Positions 36,139-43,278 of a DNA stretch of 64,000 nt are shown in pieces. The position numbers and the translations under genes are program-made. Below the pieces are notes generated by a model, which saw only the letters and a list, made by a program, of their open reading frames with translations, was not told where the DNA came from and searched no databases. Each line of letters begins with the position of its first letter. The stretch's first letter is position 1. Origin of the DNA: an uncultured Clostridia bacterium (GTDB lineage: Bacteria; Bacillota; Clostridia; Christensenellales; UBA3700); NCBI GenBank assembly GCA_947038565.1, contig CAMQWP010000002.1, positions 186,001 through 250,000 of the forward strand, written 5' to 3'.

Positions 36139-37236
36139 TTATTTTAATTTAAATGTTATTTTAACTGGGTTGTGATCAGAGAATAAATACCCTGCGTCGA
36201 TGTTTTGAACTTTTACTACATCGATATTATCACTTACTATAAAACCATCTACTACTACTTCATAGTTATAACCTTTTGTATAAGGACGCTCTGCTGCTCT
36301 ACAAGTACCGATTGATGTATCGCTCGCGATAGCAAATCCTTCGCCAAGGTCAGAAGGTAGTAGGTCTGAGATCCAGTCAGGACGCTCTTGACCAGTAGGG
36401 AACTTAGCTTGGTTAAGGTCATGATTAAAGTCACCACCTACTATAACGTAATTTCCGTTTGCTCTTTCTTCTTCCATGATAGTTTTAAGCATAACAAGCT
36501 GTTGAGCTCTAATCGTGCCACCCTCGTCATAAGCTGACATATGGTTATTGATAAGAGTAAGCTCCTTGCCATTATCAAGTGGTACTCTGCTGATCATAAT
36601 ACATCTATCTAAGTCGAAGAACTTTGCAAATCCATCATCAAGAGGATAAGATCTACGAGTATTTGAAGACACATTATACTTACTAAAAGTAGCAAGACCA
36701 GAGTTATTCGCACCTATAAAGTCATTTAGCGGATAAGCAAGGAATGCTGAATGATAATTCTCCGCGAAACTGTGATTGTAATTTTTAAGAGTCTCACTAT
36801 TACGGATAGTATCGTATTGGTTTACGTTATAACTACGAGTACCCTTAGTGTCTACTTCTTGCATAAACAAGAAATCAGTAGGATTTGCTTCAACAAGACC
36901 AATGCTGCCATTAGTATTTTTCAAAACATTTTCCTTACTTACAGCCTTGCCGTACTTACCAGTCTGTATCTCGCCTGTAGCAGCATCAACACCCTGATCC
37001 ATAAAGAACGAGAATTCAGTATCGTATGCACCGAAACCGATATTGTAAGTCATAGCAGTAAATTCATTACTTGCATTAGCCTTTAACTCAATACTTTTAT
37101 CCGAAAGTATATCAATGTTGTCCCCATGTCTATAGTATTGTGCATACACATACACAACGTAACCTACACCAAGCAACAGTACGGTGACAATAGCGATTAG
37201 CGTAACTAATGCTGTTATCTTCATAGCTTTTTTCAT
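36139..37236 (-). CDS. Membrane-anchored endonuclease/exonuclease/phosphatase family protein
   Basis: 365 residues. The N-terminal hydrophobic helix (about residues 6-30) is probably an uncleaved anchor with the enzyme outside. The EEP domain shows AMTYNIGFG, FMQEVD (metal Glu), LINNHMSAY, GGDFNHD and SDHNPV, the full set of catalytic Asn, Asp and His motifs. Relatives cleave nucleic acids, phosphoinositides or sphingomyelin. The start at 37236 follows GGAGG by six bases; a frame 27 codons longer has none. Confidence 0.85.
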   Translation of the reverse strand: MKKAMKITALVTLIAIVTVLLLGVGYVVYVYAQYYRHGDNIDILSDKSIELKANASNEFTAMTYNIGFGAYDTEFSFFMDQGVDAATGEIQTGKYGKAVSKENVLKNTNGSIGLVEANPTDFLFMQEVDTKGTRSYNVNQYDTIRNSETLKNYNHSFAENYHSAFLAYPLNDFIGANNSGLATFSKYNVSSNTRRSYPLDDGFAKFFDLDRCIMISRVPLDNGKELTLINNHMSAYDEGGTIRAQQLVMLKTIMEEERANGNYVIVGGDFNHDLNQAKFPTGQERPDWISDLLPSDLGEGFAIASDTSIGTCRAAERPYTKGYNYEVVVDGFIVSDNIDVVKVQNIDAGYLFSDHNPVKITFKLK

Positions 37237-37295
37237 AATTTTCCTCCATCTTAAACATATAAACGACTTCTCATAATCTTTTATAATAGTATGAC

Positions 37296-37310
37296 ATGCT
37301 ATTTCTAGCG
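37296..37310. promoter_or_regulatory. Second copy of the ATGCTATNTCTAGC dyad
   Basis: ATGCTATTTCTAGCG lies about 60 bases before the EEP gene start and matches the core of the dyad at 36071-36086. A shared regulator is possible. Confidence 0.35.
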
Positions 37311-37450
37311 ACATCATACAACCATGTCTACTCTATTATACATTATATTTCAGAAAGTGTCAAGAGTTATTGGAGTTTTGTATATATTGACATAAATAGC
37401 CAATAATAATAGTGTGGCATATAGTCACAAGATACGATTAGGAGATTAGT

Positions 37451-37612
37451 ATGGACAATGATAACTATTGTAACACTGGCGAAATGCCAGGAAAAGGAAG
37501 ATATTGCTGTAATAACTGCAAAGTATGCCTTGAACTTGACAATATTGATAAATGTCCGCCATGTCCAAATTGTGGCAACACTGATTTCCAAAAAATACCT
37601 AAATATTTTTAG
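37451..37612 (+). CDS. Small zinc-ribbon protein
   Basis: A 53-residue ORF beginning MDNDNYCNTGEMPGKGRY, with AGGAG six bases before the ATG and a terminator behind it. It contains CCNNCKVC and CPPCPNCG, giving two pairs of cysteines for one zinc ribbon, and ends TDFQKIPKYF. The pattern GxMPGKGxYxCxxC...LPPCPxCGxxxF recalls a small rubredoxin-like zinc-ribbon family; function unknown. A TTGACA box lies about 60 bases upstream with a poor -10. It lies opposite a longer but implausible minus-strand frame. Confidence 0.8.
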   Translation: MDNDNYCNTGEMPGKGRYCCNNCKVCLELDNIDKCPPCPNCGNTDFQKIPKYF

Positions 37613-37691
37613 ATATTAGATAATCGTATCTTTATATGTTTTGAGATAATAGGTTATCATATGTTTTATAATAACCTAACATCTCTCCACT

Positions 37692-37728
37692 ACTACTCTG
37701 TGCGTATTGCATGGAGTAGTTTTTTTTA
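37692..37728 (+). terminator. Intrinsic terminator of the zinc-ribbon gene
   Basis: A 7-bp stem ACTACTC/GAGTAGT is followed by eight or more T on the plus strand. Confidence 0.75.
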
Positions 37729-37831
37729 GCTGTTGCATGTAGTATTGTTTTACGTTCTTGTATTAATTACGATTGTATTTTCAGTTTGTAATATCCAATT
37801 TTGAACGTATTTTATAGCGACTTCATTGCGT

Positions 37832-37855
37832 AAAAAAAAGAGTGCAAGCACTCTT
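37832..37855 (-). terminator. Intrinsic terminator of the pyrR operon
   Basis: The stem AAGAGTGC/GCACTCTT with a tight loop is followed on the minus strand by eight T. Confidence 0.85.
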
Positions 37856-37922
37856 AATATTATATATTATTATTCATTGTATTATTTTCATTATCAGATT
37901 TTTTATTTAACAAATACTACTG

Positions 37923-38459
37923 TTAGTTATTTGCATAAAGAAGTATACTATCTTCTTCATCCTTTTCAAGTAGTTTAACACTCACGATCTCATTTAATGA
38001 AGTAGGCGTATTTTTTCCTACGAAATCAGGACGTATTGGCAATTCTCTATGACCTCTATCCACCATTACCGCAAGCTGGATTACACTAGGTCGACCCATT
38101 TTGATAAGTGCCTCGATACCCGCTCGAACAGTTCTGCCCGTATAAAGTACATCATCTACAAGTACAACATTCACTCCCTCTACGGAAAAAGGTACTTTTG
38201 TACCGTCAACACGTGTCTTATCAGTCAATATCAAATCATCACGATAAGGAACGGTGTCAAGAATACCTACGGGGATACTAACATCGTAAGCCTGTGCGAT
38301 TTTATCACGTATGCGATACGCAATAGGCACTCCACGTGTACGGATACCGACAAGTACTACGTTATCAGTTCCGCCGTTACGCTCTATTATCTCATGAGCG
38401 ATACGAGTGATAGCTCTATTCATACCAGCTTCGTCCATGATTTTCGCTTTCAGTATCAT
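37923..38459 (-). CDS. pyrR: PyrR: pyrimidine attenuation regulator / uracil phosphoribosyltransferase
   Basis: 178 residues with the PRPP loop VVLVDDVLYTGRTVRAGIEAL and the N-terminal VGIRTRGVPIAYRI. In Bacillus PyrR binds pyr mRNA leaders when UMP is high and also makes UMP from uracil. No pyr biosynthesis genes are in this window, so it acts in trans. It overlaps rluD by four bases at the end of the yggS-sepF-lspA-rluD-pyrR operon. Confidence 0.95.
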   Translation of the reverse strand: MILKAKIMDEAGMNRAITRIAHEIIERNGGTDNVVLVGIRTRGVPIAYRIRDKIAQAYDVSIPVGILDTVPYRDDLILTDKTRVDGTKVPFSVEGVNVVLVDDVLYTGRTVRAGIEALIKMGRPSVIQLAVMVDRGHRELPIRPDFVGKNTPTSLNEIVSVKLLEKDEEDSILLYANN

Positions 38460-39370
38460 ACTTTACTCCTAAGCAATTTGATAACATCAATAAAACAAGT
38501 CGGAGGATCTGACGTAAACTCAAGCCTTTCGCCCGTTGCAGGGTGATCAAAAGACAATTTATACGCATGAAGTAGCTGACCACCATTAAATAACTTTATG
38601 CTACCGCCGTATGCAGCATCACCTAAGATCGTGTGACCGATATGCTTAGAGTGAACTCTTATTTGATGAGTTCTACCAGTCTTTAGTTCAAACTCAACGA
38701 GGCAAAAACTGCGGTATCTTTCTAGTACTTTAAAGTGAGTTTCGGCAAATTTACCGCCCTCTTTAACAATAGTCATAAGAGTTCTATCTTTTCTTGAGCG
38801 TTCAATATTGCCTTTTATCTCGCCATCATCTCTTTTGATAACGCCGTCAACAAGTGCAATGTATGTACGTCTACAAGTCTTAGTCGCGATCTGCTCTGAC
38901 AATGACAAGTGTGCGTGATTGTTTTTAGCTACTACCATAAGACCACTAGTGTCCTTATCAAGTCTATGAACGATACCTGGACGAATAACGCCATTGATAT
39001 CACTTAGGCTATCAAGCTGATACAAAAGTGCATTTACAAGCGTACCGTTCGGCGAGCCCATAGCAGGATGAGTTACCATACCGCGAGGCTTATTGACTAC
39101 AGCCAAATGCTCATCTTCGTATACAATATCTAGCGGAATATCACAAGGCTCTATGTCAAGAGTAACAGGCGGTGCAATATTAATACTGACCGTTTCGCCC
39201 TTACGCAATGAATAACCGCACTTAACGATTTTGCCATTAACGACGATTTGTCCGCTCTCAATAAGCGTTTTGATGTGTGACCTTGTTATATCCGAAACTT
39301 CCGTCATTACAAACTTATCCAGCCTCATACCGTGACTGTCTTCAGTTGTTATTATATCTTTCTCTATCAT
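38456..39370 (-). CDS. rluD: RluD/YlyB-like 23S rRNA pseudouridine synthase with S4 domain
   Basis: 304 residues. The N-terminal S4 RNA-binding domain (RLDKFVMTEVSDITRSHIKTLIESGQIVVNG) is followed by the catalytic domain with GIVHRLDKDTSGLMVVAKN, whose Asp is the nucleophile, and GRTHQIRVHSKHIGHTILGD. The position between lspA and pyrR is the same as ylyB in Bacillus. It overlaps lspA by four bases. Confidence 0.94.
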   Translation of the reverse strand: MIEKDIITTEDSHGMRLDKFVMTEVSDITRSHIKTLIESGQIVVNGKIVKCGYSLRKGETVSINIAPPVTLDIEPCDIPLDIVYEDEHLAVVNKPRGMVTHPAMGSPNGTLVNALLYQLDSLSDINGVIRPGIVHRLDKDTSGLMVVAKNNHAHLSLSEQIATKTCRRTYIALVDGVIKRDDGEIKGNIERSRKDRTLMTIVKEGGKFAETHFKVLERYRSFCLVEFELKTGRTHQIRVHSKHIGHTILGDAAYGGSIKLFNGGQLLHAYKLSFDHPATGERLEFTSDPPTCFIDVIKLLRSKV

Positions 39371-39912
39371 TTGTTAAACCTCTTAAATCTTGACTTTAGT
39401 TCACCTTCTTTGTAGATAAAGAAAACATATACTATCACCATTAATACTCCGACAAGGCAGAATATATCTGCAATATTACCTATTGCAAAGCCGTAGCCGA
39501 ATAATGTATCGAAAAAAGTATATTCGATAAAATCTCTCACATACTCGAGAGTAATTCTATCATATATATTTCCTATTGCACCACCGACAATTGTTAATAA
39601 ACCATATCTAAGCATTTTGCTGCTATCATTTTTAAGATAAATAAGTGTGCCAACAAGCACTGCGACAGTAGCACCCGTTATGATAGTAAGGAGCATTGTT
39701 TTGCCCTCAAATATCCCGAATGACGCACCATAATTCTCCGCATACTGTAGCTCAATCACGCCCGTCCACAACTCAAAGTGTCTACCATTCTCCAACAGGA
39801 ACGGCATGATCACCGCCTTTGAAAACAAGTCAAGAGCTATCACGAATGCTAAAAACAATACTTCGAGAGCTATCAGCAGCCCCACATTTGTTTTTTTATC
39901 ATTTTTTATCAT
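39367..39912 (-). CDS. lspA: Signal peptidase II (prolipoprotein signal peptidase)
   Basis: Removes the signal peptide from lipoproteins in the membrane. Four hydrophobic helices, with the catalytic aspartates in GAIGNIYDRI and AIGNIADIFCLVG. 181 residues from the ATG used here; a TTG four codons upstream is also possible, since AAGGGG lies too close to TTG and rather far from the ATG. It overlaps the sepF end by 14 bases. The C-terminus is basic and slightly longer than average. Confidence 0.93.
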   Translation of the reverse strand: MIKNDKKTNVGLLIALEVLFLAFVIALDLFSKAVIMPFLLENGRHFELWTGVIELQYAENYGASFGIFEGKTMLLTIITGATVAVLVGTLIYLKNDSSKMLRYGLLTIVGGAIGNIYDRITLEYVRDFIEYTFFDTLFGYGFAIGNIADIFCLVGVLMVIVYVFFIYKEGELKSRFKRFNK

Positions 39913-40642
39913 TATAATTATCAATCCCCTTAAAATCGCAAGGAATAGTTATATAAGCCCCTGCTGGAGTAAATAGCATAAGCGATTTACCTACTTTTTG
40001 ATGAGAACCACCAAGTGCGTATATTGCACCCGATAAGAAGTCAAGATATCTTTGCATGTCTTTAGGATCAATCTTGTCCGTATCTACTATAAGTGACTGA
40101 TTGTTCCTGAGAGTAATGATCAAATTTTGCACGTCAGAGTAGGATTTAGGTGCACAAATAGTGACATCTCCACCACCGCCCTTACGATTAAGCACCTGAA
40201 TACGCTCGACATCTTCCGCTTTCCTGTCATAATCAGCACTAGACAGGGTATCTCTATATCTACCCCTAGGCTCTTTACGACCATTATCATAATCGCGATC
40301 GCGATCTACATAACTATTATCACGGCTTTGAGGAGCTCTAGCTCTAGCACCAGCATTGTAATCATCATAAGGTCGATTATTATTATCATAACCACCTCGA
40401 GGACTATCCGCAACTCGGTAATCTCCACGGTCATTAGGATTGTTCCCATATCCACCTCGGCTAGGCACGTCGCGACGGTCATAGTTACCTACATTATCAC
40501 GCCTATCGTAATCCCTGCCATTATTTGAATTATCCTCACGAGAATACTCTCTTGCGTCAAAATTTCGGTCGAAATTATTGTCATCACGAGTGAAATTGTC
40601 CCTATCAAAGTTATTATGATTGTCTCTATTCATTCTTCCCAT
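39899..40642 (-). CDS. sepF: SepF-like cell division protein with long disordered N-terminal region
   Basis: 247 residues. The C-terminal ~100 residues are a SepF domain (VERIQVLNRKGGGGDVTICAPKSYSDV, VDTDKIDPKDMQRYLDFLSGAIYALGG), which binds FtsZ filaments and helps shape the division septum. The first ~145 residues are a low-complexity stretch rich in Asn, Asp, Arg, Tyr and Gly with repeated DRRD- and GGYxN-type motifs. The amphipathic membrane-binding helix that normally opens SepF is not visible. The start follows AGGAG by five bases. Next to yggS as in other Firmicutes. Confidence 0.88.
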   Translation of the reverse strand: MGRMNRDNHNNFDRDNFTRDDNNFDRNFDAREYSREDNSNNGRDYDRRDNVGNYDRRDVPSRGGYGNNPNDRGDYRVADSPRGGYDNNNRPYDDYNAGARARAPQSRDNSYVDRDRDYDNGRKEPRGRYRDTLSSADYDRKAEDVERIQVLNRKGGGGDVTICAPKSYSDVQNLIITLRNNQSLIVDTDKIDPKDMQRYLDFLSGAIYALGGSHQKVGKSLMLFTPAGAYITIPCDFKGIDNYNDKK

Positions 40643-41327
40643 AAATACTCCTTTCTCCAAAAATAGCTCTGCCAATTCTGACAATATTGCTACCTGCATA
40701 GATTATTGCAAGCTCGAAATCATTTGTCATGCCCGCACTTAGATATTGCAGATCATGCTTAACTTTAAGTTTATTGTACTCCGTGCCCAACTCCTTATAT
40801 AAACTGATAAGCGTATCGTCATCAGCAATTGGCATTACTGCCATCACTCCTGACACGTGCACATTGCTCAGCTTAGATATCTCCGTGATAGCACGATCAA
40901 GCTCTTCGATGAAAAACCCTGACTTACTTTTTTCTTTGCCCATATTGACTTGAACAAGGATATTAGCTGTAATGCCTATCTTTTTAGCCTGCTTATTTAT
41001 CTCATCAGCGAGACTATTTCTATCTACCGAATGGATTAGATTGACTTTTCCTATGATTTGTTTTACCTTGTTTGACTGAAGATTGCCTATGAAATGCCAT
41101 TTTATATCATGTGAAGACTTATATTTATCTACTAGCTCGGATACTTTATTCTCTCCTAGCACGGATAAAAGCTGATGATCATTGATATAATCAACCACTT
41201 CAGAAGGCATAGTCTTGCTAGCACCTACGATCATAACCTCGTCACATGTATTCGCCATACTTAAACAAGACCGCACTCGCAGTCTACAACTTTCGATATT
41301 AACGATTAGTGCTTCTTTGTCTATCAT
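40626..41327 (-). CDS. yggS: YggS-family PLP homeostasis protein
   Basis: A 233-residue alanine-racemase-like barrel without known catalysis that buffers PLP. The PLP lysine is in MIVGASKTMP; WHFIGNLQSNKVKQI, IHSVDRNSLADEI and LSAGMTNDFELAI are signature blocks. The start is 41327, or 41330 for the adjacent ATG; GAGG is seven or four bases away. The promoter lies so close that the leader is only about ten bases. First gene of the yggS-sepF-lspA-rluD-pyrR operon. Confidence 0.93.
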   Translation of the reverse strand: MIDKEALIVNIESCRLRVRSCLSMANTCDEVMIVGASKTMPSEVVDYINDHQLLSVLGENKVSELVDKYKSSHDIKWHFIGNLQSNKVKQIIGKVNLIHSVDRNSLADEINKQAKKIGITANILVQVNMGKEKSKSGFFIEELDRAITEISKLSNVHVSGVMAVMPIADDDTLISLYKELGTEYNKLKVKHDLQYLSAGMTNDFELAIIYAGSNIVRIGRAIFGERSIYGKNE

Positions 41328-41344
41328 CATATTACCTCTATGAT

Positions 41345-41373
41345 ATAATACCACAAAAGTGAAATAATGTAAA
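41345..41373 (-). promoter_or_regulatory. yggS operon promoter
   Basis: Minus strand TTTACA (41368-41373), 17 bases, TATTAT (41345-41350). The predicted start (about 41338) falls at the ribosome binding site, giving an almost leaderless mRNA. Confidence 0.65.
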
Positions 41374-41549
41374 GGGTTTATTTTATTTTAAATATAGCAA
41401 TAGGCAAACTAGCTACGCCAGTCCGCCTATATAACTATTAAATTAATGTTTTCCGTATATACGATATTATACAATTAATGCATTTTTTATATCGATACCC
41501 CATCATGCAGTATCACATAATTGAATTTTGCATATATCATTTTGCGACT

Positions 41550-42359
41550 TTACTTTACTTTAGCACTATCGTTATACACGTTTACATCAAGTTTGTTATA
41601 AGGAATAATAATATTATTGTCATTAAATGCTGTAATAATACTTTCCCTTACGTCCCAATATACTTCCCAGTAATCGGATGTATCCACCCAGATACGGAAT
41701 ATTATATCTAGACTACTATCCGAGTACTCATGAAGTCTTATTATCGGAAGTGGTGTCTCATGCACTCGCTCATTCGAAATAGCCACCTTTAGCAATATTT
41801 CTTTCACTCTCTCCACATCTTCATCGTACGAGATAGGTACTTTTATCTCTATCATTCGCACGCTCTGATCAGTAAAATTCGTGATGTGATTATTAGCTAC
41901 AACGCTATTTGGTATGATAATCTTCTTATTATCTATAGTAACAAGTTCCGTGTTGAAAAGTTTTATATCACGAACTTTACCCGCAACCTCACCAGTATCT
42001 ATGAAGTCACCCTCTATAAATGGCTTAGTTATCGCGATAACTATACCACTCGCGATATTTGACAGCGAGCCTTGAAGTGCAAGACCGAGTGCAACGGTAA
42101 CAGCACCCGTGATCGCAACAAGTGCAGTGATCGGCACACCAATAAAATATCCTATTAAAAATATCATGAGTAGAATTATCGCCGACTTAATCAGTGAAGT
42201 CACAAACCCCATCACTGCCCTATCCACTCCCGACTTAGTCATGATCTTACGCACGATCTTTACTACAATCTTCAGTGCGATCAATCCTATAAGCACCGTC
42301 GCAGTAATTAGCCCTAGCCTTATTAAAAAATCTATCCAGTCAAACTGTATATTTCGCAT
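41550..42359 (-). CDS. mscS: MscS-family small-conductance mechanosensitive channel
   Basis: 269 residues. Three N-terminal helices; the pore helix TM3 is AVTVALGLALQGSLSNIASGIVI with the Ala/Gly packing pattern of MscS. The cytoplasmic beta domain (GDFIDTGEVAGKVRDIKLFNTEL, IPNSVVANNHITNF) and the vestibule follow. It opens under hypo-osmotic stress. AAGGAG precedes the ATG. Stands alone next to the large repeat region. Confidence 0.94.
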   Translation of the reverse strand: MRNIQFDWIDFLIRLGLITATVLIGLIALKIVVKIVRKIMTKSGVDRAVMGFVTSLIKSAIILLMIFLIGYFIGVPITALVAITGAVTVALGLALQGSLSNIASGIVIAITKPFIEGDFIDTGEVAGKVRDIKLFNTELVTIDNKKIIIPNSVVANNHITNFTDQSVRMIEIKVPISYDEDVERVKEILLKVAISNERVHETPLPIIRLHEYSDSSLDIIFRIWVDTSDYWEVYWDVRESIITAFNDNNIIIPYNKLDVNVYNDSAKVK

Positions 42360-42580
42360 ATTCTCTCCTTACTTTATCATCATTTATATAGTGATAGTGT
42401 AAGAAAAATAATTGATTATATACATATAATATTGATTTATTCAAGTGACTAAATGGTTTGGCTTATAGATAAATACTACCGAAGTTACACATATCTACTA
42501 TAGCAATTATATCATAACGAACTATTGAACAATATTATATGAGTAAATGTGATATAAAATATGACAAGTTTAAAAATTAT

Positions 42581-42900
42581 TTTATTGCAATTCTATACCG
42601 CAAACGCAAAGCTAATCACAATGACACAACTCTAATCGCGAGCACGAAACTCTATCCCTGCAAACGCAAAGTTAATCTAGTGCACAAAAAACTAATCTCG
42701 TTGACACAACTCTAATTATGCGTACACAGCACTAATTCCGAGCACGCCAAGCTAACCCTGCGAACGCAAAGCTAGTCTAGTGGACGCAACTCTAATCCCG
42801 TGGACACAACTCTAATCACGCAAACGCAAAGCTAATCACGCAAACGCAAAGCTAATCTAGTGGACGCAAAGCTAATACCCACAAACAAAACTTGAAGATA
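42581..42900. repeat. 20-bp degenerate tandem repeat array, about 14-16 units
   Basis: Strict 20-bp periodicity with no spacers. Units such as CAAACGCAAAGCTAATCACG and TGGACACAACTCTAATCCCG alternate between two types: CAAACGCAAAGCTAATC and TGGACNCAACTCTAATC. Fourteen units are clear, with one decayed unit at each end. Because 20 is not a multiple of three the array cannot be a coding repeat. Confidence 0.93.
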
Positions 42901-43124
42901 CCAACATATCCACTCATAACATAAAGATTTTAAAACAAGCAATAAATATAGTGCATCTAATACCCGAACAAAATCAATTCAACAGAAAACATCACATACA
43001 AATCTCTAAAACGCAAAAATCATATCTCCACAAAGAGACCAATATTCCAATATTCAAATCTTCCTATCTTCTAATGATATATATCCGCATTCTGAAAGCC
43101 AACTATTTAAAAAGCTAAACTCAA

Positions 43125-43184
43125 ATATCGCAACGCTAATCCCGAGCACACAACTCTAACCACGCGAACGCGACTCTATCCCCG
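43125..43184. repeat. Second block of the same 20-bp repeat, three units
   Basis: ATATCGCAACGCTAATCCCG, AGCACACAACTCTAACCACG and CGAACGCGACTCTATCCCCG belong to the same family as the larger array 224 bp away. Confidence 0.88.
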
Positions 43185-43225
43185 CGGAGAAAATATTAAT
43201 TACTTGAAATTGTTAAAAATGGCAT

Positions 43226-43260
43226 AAAAAAATACACACTCTATCACTAAAGTGTGTATT
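43226..43260 (-). terminator. Intrinsic terminator of ispH-rpsA
   Basis: The stem AATACACACT/AGTGTGTATT is followed on the minus strand by seven T, 19 bases past the stop. Confidence 0.9.
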
Positions 43261-43278
43261 AAATATTTATATAAAGAA

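Larger units (their letters stand above)
37613..37922. other. Converging intergenic region with two terminators
   Basis: It holds the zinc-ribbon terminator (plus) and the pyrR-operon terminator (minus). Nothing else is recognisable. Confidence 0.6.
42360..43225. other. Large gene-free region with tandem repeats
   Basis: About 870 bases without a credible ORF. It contains a 20-bp repeat array (42581-42900), 224 bases of unrelated AT-rich DNA, and a second short array (43125-43184). Confidence 0.7.

Noticed and set aside
37367..37591. Minus-strand 74-codon frame
   Set aside because: It lies antisense to the zinc-ribbon gene, which has a ribosome binding site, cysteine motifs and a terminator; the minus frame has none.
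42581..43184. CRISPR array
   Set aside because: Units are 20 bp and directly contiguous without spacers, and no cas genes are near.
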